Assembly: GCF_001320245.1 (NCBI RefSeq)
Contig: NZ_BCBA01000035.1
Location: 36,902 to 100,901 of the forward strand
Source of the DNA: Pseudomonas sp. NBRC 111124
GTDB lineage: Bacteria > Pseudomonadota > Gammaproteobacteria > Pseudomonadales > Pseudomonadaceae
Reading direction: 5' to 3'
DNA: 64,000 nt
Shown: positions 58,088-64,000 of the stretch, piece after piece
Layout: every line of letters begins with the position of its first letter
Numbering within the stretch: the stretch's first letter is position 1
Translations under genes and position numbers: made by a program
Notes under the pieces: generated by a model
What the model saw: the letters and a program-made list of their open reading frames with translations, nothing else
What the model was told of the DNA's origin: nothing
Databases searched by the model: none

Positions 58088-58375
58088 TCACTTCTTCTTC
58101 AGACAGTCGCTCATGAACGTCTTGCGCTCGTCACCTTTCAAGGCTTTGGTGGTGGCGTCAGCGTTGCAGGTCTTCATCTTCTCCTGCTGCGACTGTGGTA
58201 CGTCTTTCTTCAGGCAGGTGCTCATGAACGCCTTGCGCTCATCGCCCTTGAGGGCCTTGGTGGTGGCGTCGGCGTTGCAGGTTTTCATCTTTTCCTGTTG
58301 CGCCGTGTTGGCGGCAAATCCTTGCGCACTGAACAACACGGCCAACACCAGCAGAGGCATGTGCAGCATTTTCAT
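58088..58375 (-). CDS. PsiF-repeat exported protein
   Basis: 95 residues from the ATG at 58375, with AGGAG upstream and a signal peptide (MKMLHMPLLVLAVLFSAQGF AA); the longer frame is rejected. The mature part is two near-identical PsiF repeats (QQEKMKTCNADATTKALKGD, then ERK-F-MS-CLKK), each with two Cys. In E. coli psiF is a phosphate-starvation gene; no Pho box was recognised here. Function unknown. Confidence 0.92.
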   Translation of the reverse strand: MKMLHMPLLVLAVLFSAQGFAANTAQQEKMKTCNADATTKALKGDERKAFMSTCLKKDVPQSQQEKMKTCNADATTKALKGDERKTFMSDCLKKK

Positions 58376-58514
58376 GGAGTGGTCTCCTTGACTCCGTGCC
58401 CGATGCACGGACATGCGCCTGAGTGTAGACAAGATTTTTTACATTTTGCCCGGGCATGGGCCTTCATAATGGCCAGCCAGGCGTCACTGCCAAAACGAAA
58501 GAGTCTGTTGCTGC

Positions 58515-59387
58515 ATGAATTACGCGTTCCCCCTTTTCGCCATCCTCATCTGGGCCGGCAATACCGTGGTCACCAAGATGTCGGCCGGCGCCATCCACCC
58601 TGCCGAAATCGGCTTCTACCGCTGGCTGCTGGCCGGCGCGCTGTTCACCCCTTTCCTGCTGCCCGCCGTGTGGCGCAACCGTGCGGCCATCCGCCCGCAC
58701 CTGGGCAAGGTCGCCATCCTCGGCGTACTGGGCATGGCCGTGTATCAGAGCCTGGCGTACTTTGCCGCCGGCATCACCAGCGCCACCAACATGGGGATCA
58801 TCCTCTCGCTGATGCCATTGATGTCACTGGCGCTTTCCATCGCCTGGCTGGGCCAGCGCCTGAGCTACGGCGCCTTGGCGGGTGCCGTGGTGTCGTTCGT
58901 CGGCGTGCTGGAAGTGGTCTCCGCCGGCCAACCGGGCATTCTGCTGGAACAAGGCTTGAACAGCGGCGACCTGCTGATGCTGGTGGCGACCTTGGCCTAC
59001 GCGCTGTACAGCTTCCTGTTGAAGAAATGGCAGCTGCGCCTGCCACCGCTGCAGCTGCTGTACCTGCAAGTCTTGGTGGCGATCCTGGTGTTGCTGCCGC
59101 TGTTCCTGCTCTCGGACAAGACTGGCCTGAACGGCCACAATATCGGCCTGGTGCTGTACGCCTGCGTGCTCGCCTCGATGATCGCCCCGCTGGTGTGGAT
59201 GCAGGCCGTGCACCGACTGGGGCCAAGCCGTACCACGCTGTTCTTCAATCTGCTACCGGTGGTGACCGCACTGATCGCCGCGGTGGTCCTCGACGAACGG
59301 CTGGCCAGCTATCACCTGATCGGTGGTTTGCTGACCTTGGTCGGGGTGATTCTGGCCGAGCGCTGGACCACGCCGGTACGTCGCTAG
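58515..59387 (+). CDS. EamA/DMT-superfamily transporter
   Basis: 290 residues, ten membrane spans in two EamA repeats (FAILIWAGNTVVTKMSAGAI; LMLVATLAYALYSFLLKKWQ). GTTLFFNLLPVVTALIAAVV-type C-terminal repeat is present (RTTLFFNLLPVVTALIAAVV). Probable drug/metabolite exporter; substrate unknown. Its TAG overlaps the TAG of the convergent lipase gene (shared CTAG at 59384–59387). Confidence 0.9.
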   Translation: MNYAFPLFAILIWAGNTVVTKMSAGAIHPAEIGFYRWLLAGALFTPFLLPAVWRNRAAIRPHLGKVAILGVLGMAVYQSLAYFAAGITSATNMGIILSLMPLMSLALSIAWLGQRLSYGALAGAVVSFVGVLEVVSAGQPGILLEQGLNSGDLLMLVATLAYALYSFLLKKWQLRLPPLQLLYLQVLVAILVLLPLFLLSDKTGLNGHNIGLVLYACVLASMIAPLVWMQAVHRLGPSRTTLFFNLLPVVTALIAAVVLDERLASYHLIGGLLTLVGVILAERWTTPVRR

Positions 59388-60274
59388 AGCCCCGCCGCCT
59401 TGAGCCGGGCCGCATGCTCGGTGAACAGCCGCAGCGGCTCGGCACCCTTACCCACGGCGCCCAGCGACTGGTTAACGATATCCAGATGATCGAGCGGAAA
59501 GTCATCGCCGATCACCTGCCCCAAGTGCGAGCTGAATCGCCCGACCATGCCGTCGCAATGGCCCCTTTCCTTGACGAAACTGCGCGCGAACAGCCGGCAG
59601 AAGTAACTGCTGCCGTCGAAACGGTTGCGCCCCTGATCGGTCAGCCCGGGCTGCACGGTGCCGGACCAGGAGTAGTAGCGCACGCCATTCACTTCATACG
59701 CCCCCTCCCCACCCCAGGTTTCCGGCAACCCCTGTGGATAAGCCTGGTTGAACAGGGCCACGCCGGCGCAGGTCAAGGCCTGGTGCGAGGCATGCACGTC
59801 GACCGGCAGCGGGTCGCGCCGCCAGCCGGTTTCCAGCCATACCAGCATCACCGCCAGGCCATGCAGGATGGCCTTGAGGATGCGCCCCTGGGGTGAATCA
59901 CCTGGCGCCGTACGCTCAAGGTGGTCGGCCAGCTCCGAACCCTGATTGGGCCCCGCCACGGATGTGACCGAGGCCACCCTATCCGGGCGTTTGGCCGCCG
60001 CATAGCGCGCGTTCAGTGCTCCCTGGCTGTGGCCGATGAGGTTGACCTTTGCCGCGCCGGTGCGCTGGCAGATGTCTTCGATGATCGCCAGCAACTGCTC
60101 ACCACGCACCTCGTTGGAATTAAGCGGCGAGACCTGCACCGGGAACACCTGCGCGCCGCCCTTGCGCAGGGCCGGGACAATGCCGAACCAGTACGGGTAG
60201 AGCAGCACCCGAACAAAACCGAGCATGCCCGGCACCAGCACCAACGGGTATCGCGTGGCCAATTCCTGCTGCAT
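59384..60274 (-). CDS. Pseudomonas family I-type triacylglycerol lipase lacking a signal peptide
   Basis: 296 residues from the ATG at 60274 with AAGGGGG upstream. Alpha/beta hydrolase: YPLVLVPGMLGF oxyanion region, nucleophile S83 in LIGHSQGALNARY, acid D241 in HCDGMVGRFSSHLGQVI, His H263 in LDHLDIVNQ. Closest to P. aeruginosa LipA/LipC, which are secreted through type II and need a foldase. Here the N-terminus has no signal peptide and no foldase gene is adjacent, so a cytoplasmic or other role is possible. Confidence 0.88.
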   Translation of the reverse strand: MQQELATRYPLVLVPGMLGFVRVLLYPYWFGIVPALRKGGAQVFPVQVSPLNSNEVRGEQLLAIIEDICQRTGAAKVNLIGHSQGALNARYAAAKRPDRVASVTSVAGPNQGSELADHLERTAPGDSPQGRILKAILHGLAVMLVWLETGWRRDPLPVDVHASHQALTCAGVALFNQAYPQGLPETWGGEGAYEVNGVRYYSWSGTVQPGLTDQGRNRFDGSSYFCRLFARSFVKERGHCDGMVGRFSSHLGQVIGDDFPLDHLDIVNQSLGAVGKGAEPLRLFTEHAARLKAAGL

Positions 60275-60399
60275 GGCTTGAGCCCCCTTTCCGTGGACGT
60301 TCGGCCAACACTAGCGCCGCTTCGATGACCATAGCAATCGAACTCCTGACGCACCGTGCGGTTCCAAACCAGAACAGACCCTTTGCAAGGAGCGGGACC

Positions 60400-60741
60400 A
60401 TGTACAAGCAGACCCTGGCAATCCTTCTGGCTGGCGCAGCGCTGGCCGCCTGCAGCAACCGCCCGGAAAACCCGGTGGACTACGTCACCTACCGCGACGA
60501 GCCGCTGGTCAAGCAGGTGGAGAACGGCATGACCATGCAGAAGGTCATTGCTATCGGCGGCAGCCCGTCGAACGTGATCGACCTGCCTCACGGGGGTACC
60601 TGCAACGACTACATCCTTAACCGCGACGGTCAACAACAGCCGTACTACGTGCGCTTTGACGCCACTGGCCATGTCGATGCCAAGGGTTTCAAGACTTGCA
60701 AGCAACGAGAAGAGGACAGCAAAGCCGCCCTCGGCGCTTGA
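60400..60741 (+). CDS. osmE: OsmE-like lipoprotein (SmpA/OmlA fold)
   Basis: 113 residues from the ATG at 60400 with AAGGAGCGGG upstream. Lipobox LAAC gives a lipidated Cys at residue 18 (MYKQTLAILLAGAALAAC). The mature domain has VKQVENGMTMQKVIAIGGSP and GTCNDYILNRDGQQQPYYVR. E. coli OsmE is osmotically inducible. Followed after 49 bp by the ferritin-like gene. Confidence 0.88.
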   Translation: MYKQTLAILLAGAALAACSNRPENPVDYVTYRDEPLVKQVENGMTMQKVIAIGGSPSNVIDLPHGGTCNDYILNRDGQQQPYYVRFDATGHVDAKGFKTCKQREEDSKAALGA

Positions 60742-60790
60742 GCGTCCCGTCCCACTTTGACCTACCGTCCTGATCTGTTTGGAGACAATC

Positions 60791-61321
60791 ATGAGCAATG
60801 TTGAACTGACCGATGTGCAAACCTTGCGCGAGCGTGCCCGCCAGCATGTAGAGCAAGGCGCGGTGACCGAGGGTTACCACGCCGACCGCCAGGAGATCCT
60901 GCGCCTGCTCAACGAGTCGCTGGCCACCGAACTGGTCTGCGTGCTGCGCTACAAGCGCCACTACTTCATGGCCAGCGGGATCAAGGCCAGCGTGGCCGCC
61001 AGCGAGTTCCTCGAGCACGCGAACCAGGAAGCCGAGCACGCCGACAAGCTGGCCGAGCGCATCGTACAGTTGGGCGGTGAGCCGGATTTCAACCCGGACA
61101 ATCTGAGCAAGAATTCCCATGCGCAGTATGTTGCGGGCAATTCCCTTAAGGAGATGGTACTGGAAGACCTGGTGGCGGAGCGGATTGCCATCGACAGCTA
61201 TCGCGAGATCATTCAGTACATCGGCGACAAAGACCCTACGACCCGGCGGATCTTCGAAGACATCCTGGCCCAGGAAGAAGAGCACGCGGACGACATGTCC
61301 GATCTGCTTCAGGGGCTGTAA
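60791..61321 (+). CDS. ferritin-like/Dps-type protein
   Basis: 176 residues from the ATG at 60791 with TTGGAGAC upstream; a start four codons earlier is possible. Four-helix ferritin-like protein with paired iron ligands: LNESLATELVCVLRYKRHYF, EFLEHANQEAEHADKLAERI, LVAERIAIDSYREIIQYIGD, and ILAQEEEHADDMSDLL. Likely iron storage/detoxification; Pseudomonas annotations vary between Dps and bacterioferritin. Confidence 0.88.
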   Translation: MSNVELTDVQTLRERARQHVEQGAVTEGYHADRQEILRLLNESLATELVCVLRYKRHYFMASGIKASVAASEFLEHANQEAEHADKLAERIVQLGGEPDFNPDNLSKNSHAQYVAGNSLKEMVLEDLVAERIAIDSYREIIQYIGDKDPTTRRIFEDILAQEEEHADDMSDLLQGL

Positions 61322-61328
61322 TGGCTGA

Positions 61329-61350
61329 GGGGCGCTTTGCGCCCCTTTCT
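61329..61350 (+). terminator. rho-independent terminator of the ferritin-like gene
   Basis: GGGGCGC-TTT-GCGCCCC followed by TTTCT, 7 bp past the stop. It overlaps the end of the convergent AsmA gene (stop at 61349–61351). Confidence 0.82.
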
Positions 61351-63415
61351 ATTTCTGTTTTTTCACCGCAGCCGGCGCATTGCCGGCTTTCATCTGCTGC
61401 AGCAAAGGTGCGCACTGGTTGGGCTCATCACCGCTGCTGGGCGCCACCAGCGCCAGCAACCCGGCTGCCGGCCCGGCAACCACGCCCAACGCCACCATCC
61501 CCGCCCCGCGCAAGGCCAGCGGCACCGCCTGAACCCCTGCGCTCGGTTTGACGAAAGGCCCACGCACATACAGTGGCGACCGCAGCGAGAACAACCGCAA
61601 CCCCTTGGATTCCGGGGTGACCTTCAAGTCCAGCTGCTCACTGGCAAAGTTGGCCGTGCCGTTGATGTAGATGATCGCGTTCTCGGTATCGAAGATGAAC
61701 AACCGCGTAGTCGCCAGCCCGTCCTTGATCCCGACATCCGCCGCCGCGCAGTTGATCTTGACGTCCTCGTCACCGAACAGTTTGCCCACCACATAGTTGC
61801 CCACATTGAGCCCGGCGATCTCCATCAGGCTGCGGCTGATGGCGCCATCATTGATCAGCAGGCGCAGGTTGCCATTAGCCGTGCCCAGCAACGCCGCCAC
61901 CGAGTTGCCACGGCCACTGATGTCGGCATCGCCGTTCAGCTCGCCGAAACTGGTCTGCATCGGCGCAAAAGTGGGGAACAGCTGCTTGAGCTTGAAGCCA
62001 CGCGCCGTCAGCTGTGCGCGGCCTTGCAGCGGCACGTTGCGGCCATCGAGGCGGATGTTCGACGCCAGGTTGCCACCGGCCACGCCAAAGCGCAGCGGCT
62101 CCAGCCGCAGCAGGCCGTCTTCGAGGATCACGTGGGCGGACAGGTCGTTGAAGGGCAGTTTTTCACTGTGCACGATGCGCTTGCCGGCAAATGTGACGTC
62201 GGCGTCCATGGCGCGCCAGCGTTCAGTGCGGAACTCCTCCACCGGCAGCACCTTGTCAGCCGGCTGTTTGCTGGCACCGCCGCGGGCTTTCTGTTCGGCA
62301 TTGGAGTCGGCGCCAATCAGCGGGGCCAGGTCCTTGAACAGCAGCTGGTTGGATACCAGGTTACCGGAGAGCTTGGGCCGCGGCTGGCTGGCAACGAAGG
62401 CCAGGTCGCCGTGGATGTCGCTGTCGCCGATCTTGCCGTTGAAACCCTGGTAGTTGAAGGCCGCGCCCGCAGCAGCGTGCAGGTTTGCGCTGAGCCGACC
62501 ATCGGTGGAATAGGCCGGCGTGTCGGGCAACGTCACGCCGGTCAGCGGGTAGAGGTTGCCCAGGCTCGCGCCGGACAAGCGCAGGCGCAGGTCCAGCGCG
62601 CCGAGGTTGCGCGGGTCGGTCAGGGTGCCGGCGAGCACCACATGGGTATCGGCGATGTGCACGTCAGCCTGCAACGGGAACGGCTGGCTGGCATCCTGCA
62701 GCGCCAGCAGGCCACCGATCTTGCCGGTGCCGGACACTGGCTGGCCCTTGTAGCGGCCTTGGGCCTTGAGCCCGAACGCGTAATCCTGGGCGCCTCCAGC
62801 CTTCTCGGCATTTGCCTTGCCGACGATTTCACTGAAGGGGATCGGTTTGCCGAGCGGGTCGATCTGTACCTTCATGCTGGTTTTCAAAGTCTGGTCGTCG
62901 AAGCTGACATTACCTTGGTCAAAACCAATGGCACCGATGTCCAGCTGCCACTTGGACGGCTCTTCGTTCTCGGCCTTGGGCCCGAAGTCGAAGTTCCAGT
63001 TGGCGCGGCCATCGGCCAGGCGTGTCAGGCTGGCGGTGGGCTTGGTCAGGTCGATGCGTGGGATGCTGATCTGCTGGAACAGCAGCGGCAGCGGCGCCAG
63101 GCGGAACTCCACACGCTCCAGGCCGACCATCTGCGGCTCCTTGAGCCAGTCGGGGTTGCCCAGGGTCAGGTCTTCGGCAATCAGGTGCGGCCACGGCACC
63201 CAGGCGCGCCAGCCGCCTTCTTCCGGCTCGGTGCGCCAGTGCACGGCCAGGTTGCCATTGATAGCGAACGGCCGGTGCAAGGCCTCGGACACCTTCTCAT
63301 TGAGCAGCGGCTTGACGCGGTTCCAGTCAAAGGTGGCGATGATCACCACCAGGATCGCCAGCAGGGTGAACAGGGTGGTCAAGGTCCAGATGAGGATTCT
63401 GGCGGGACGCGTCAT
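61349..63415 (-). CDS. AsmA family protein
   Basis: 688 residues from the ATG at 63415, with CAGGAG upstream; the frame to 63604 has no family support. N-terminal membrane anchor (ILIWTLTTLFTLLAILVVII, about 8–28), then a long beta-rich periplasmic region of AsmA/TamB-like repeats. The conserved AsmA_2 C-terminal part includes ELNGDADISGRGNSVAALLG and SRSLMEIAGLNVGNYVVGKL. The family is linked to phospholipid transport between membranes. A 745-codon opposite-strand ORF over it is a shadow. Confidence 0.92.
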   Translation of the reverse strand: MTRPARILIWTLTTLFTLLAILVVIIATFDWNRVKPLLNEKVSEALHRPFAINGNLAVHWRTEPEEGGWRAWVPWPHLIAEDLTLGNPDWLKEPQMVGLERVEFRLAPLPLLFQQISIPRIDLTKPTASLTRLADGRANWNFDFGPKAENEEPSKWQLDIGAIGFDQGNVSFDDQTLKTSMKVQIDPLGKPIPFSEIVGKANAEKAGGAQDYAFGLKAQGRYKGQPVSGTGKIGGLLALQDASQPFPLQADVHIADTHVVLAGTLTDPRNLGALDLRLRLSGASLGNLYPLTGVTLPDTPAYSTDGRLSANLHAAAGAAFNYQGFNGKIGDSDIHGDLAFVASQPRPKLSGNLVSNQLLFKDLAPLIGADSNAEQKARGGASKQPADKVLPVEEFRTERWRAMDADVTFAGKRIVHSEKLPFNDLSAHVILEDGLLRLEPLRFGVAGGNLASNIRLDGRNVPLQGRAQLTARGFKLKQLFPTFAPMQTSFGELNGDADISGRGNSVAALLGTANGNLRLLINDGAISRSLMEIAGLNVGNYVVGKLFGDEDVKINCAAADVGIKDGLATTRLFIFDTENAIIYINGTANFASEQLDLKVTPESKGLRLFSLRSPLYVRGPFVKPSAGVQAVPLALRGAGMVALGVVAGPAAGLLALVAPSSGDEPNQCAPLLQQMKAGNAPAAVKKQK

Positions 63416-63754
63416 TGCGGAATTCTCCTGGCGGCATGGCGAAAAGCAGGCGTAACGATGGCATTCATATCTCCGACTGATGAAAACCCGCTGGGTTTTA
63501 TCGAAGACGGCCATGATAGCCAGTTTTTTCCGGTTTTTTGCTTGGCTTTTGGTCTCGGCCAATGGCTCGTGTGACTTCAAGTCATTGCCGGCAAATAGCC
63601 ACACAACACCTCAAAAGTACCGAGATAGAGCCTTTGTAAAACGCTATCAATACGGTCGATTGTTACCATTACCCGTATGAACTTCTCTCTGGCGTCACCG
63701 CGCGTAGCATTGGTTTCGTACCCACTTTCCAGCCCCCGAGAGGAGCACCGAACC

Positions 63755-64000
63755 ATGAAACGCACCCTGCTGACCCTGACCCTGTCCATCCTTGCTGCCA
63801 ACGCCTTCGCCCTGCCAGCTGCCGACCAGCACCTGACCGCCGAATCGCGCTCCAGCGCCGCAGAAATCGCCCAACCGCTGAACACCGTTGCCGAAGGTGG
63901 TTCGGACCGTCTGATCGAACAATCTGGCCGTGTAGCCGAAGGTGGCTCGGATCGCCTGATCGAACAGTCTGGCCGTGTAGCCGAAGGTGGCTCGGATCGC
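63755..64000 (+). CDS. exported protein with tandem 15-residue repeats (C-terminus beyond window)
   Basis: 82 codons to the edge. GAGAGGAG precedes the ATG. Signal peptide MKRTLLTLTLSILAANAFA. After a short linker the repeat unit VAEGGSDRLIEQSGR begins at residue 45 and recurs exactly every 15 residues (63887–63931, 63932–63976, then partial). Similar proteins in P. putida are annotated as 'phage infection protein', a name I cannot confirm from sequence. Secondary structure of the repeat is not obvious. Total length unknown. Confidence 0.85.
   Translation, partial: MKRTLLTLTLSILAANAFALPAADQHLTAESRSSAAEIAQPLNTVAEGGSDRLIEQSGRVAEGGSDRLIEQSGRVAEGGSDR
63887..64000 (+). repeat. in-frame 45-bp tandem repeats
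   Basis: Unit 1 63887–63931, unit 2 63932–63976, partial unit 3 from 63977. Units 1 and 2 differ at only a few third positions. Each unit encodes the same 15 residues, so copy number may vary between strains by slippage without frame loss. Confidence 0.92.

Noticed and set aside
61337..63574. 745-codon plus-strand ORF opposite the AsmA gene
   Set aside because: Antisense shadow; no domain, and the AsmA reading has signal anchor, ribosome-binding site and family motifs.
63887..64000. CRISPR-like direct repeats
   Set aside because: The 45-bp units are contiguous, in frame and translated as identical 15-residue units; there are no spacers.

Overview
The window is a chromosomal segment of a high-GC gammaproteobacterium, almost certainly Pseudomonas of the P. 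putida group. Three things support this. The gene order speA–yciH–NUDIX–DUF2333–GGDEF–MCP–dsbD–aroQ–accB–accC and prmA–DUF3426–dusB–fis–purH–purD–retS matches the conserved P. aeruginosa PA4839–PA4856 block. The cob, urt and copper gene sets are P. putida-like. Typical Pseudomonas REP/BIME palindromes sit in many intergenic gaps. No rRNA, tRNA or CRISPR array was seen, and no gap longer than 300 bp lacks a gene.

Layout. 1–311: left-truncated REP-associated tyrosine transposase (minus strand) beside a REP. 467–4738: speA, a SUI1-type factor, a NUDIX hydrolase and a DUF2333 protein, all minus. 4986–12912: diguanylate cyclase (gcbA-like), chemoreceptor (ctpL-like), dsbD, aroQ, accB, accC. 12976–19322: acetoin catabolism, with sigma54 activator acoR divergent from acoXABC; a consensus sigma54 promoter and paired palindromes lie between them. 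19489–29267: prmA, DUF3426, dusB-fis, purH, purD, and hybrid sensor retS. 29317–32054: marC, then a lower-GC cassette of three small unrecognised genes (minus) that appear to be diverged paralogs of one another. 32055–39682: cobalamin genes cobJ-I-H-G (minus) and cobL-cbiD-cobK (plus), divergent around a BIME. 39746–41065: NfeD/SPFH pair. 41186–46115: copper operon (two DUF2946 proteins, PCu(A)C chaperone, OprC-like receptor, PepSY membrane protein). 46288–47694: amino acid permease. 47882–53522: urea ABC transporter urtABCDE behind a sigma54-type promoter. 53554–56887: GNAT acetyltransferase, cbpM-cbpA (minus) divergent from a YegD-like Hsp70. 57022–63415: AI-2E transporter, PsiF-repeat protein, DMT exporter, lipase, OsmE-like lipoprotein, ferritin-like protein, AsmA. 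63755–end: start of an exported protein made of 15-residue repeats, cut by the window edge.

How the genes fit together. Most are housekeeping: fatty-acid and purine synthesis, tRNA and ribosome modification, B12 synthesis, and nutrient transport. Regulation visible in the DNA includes two sigma54 promoters (acetoin, urea) and a heat-shock-like promoter in front of cbpA. The least explained part is the three-paralog cassette at 29910–31961. It lies between marC and cobJ, has clearly lower GC than its flanks, and its products share a common tryptophan/glycine pattern.
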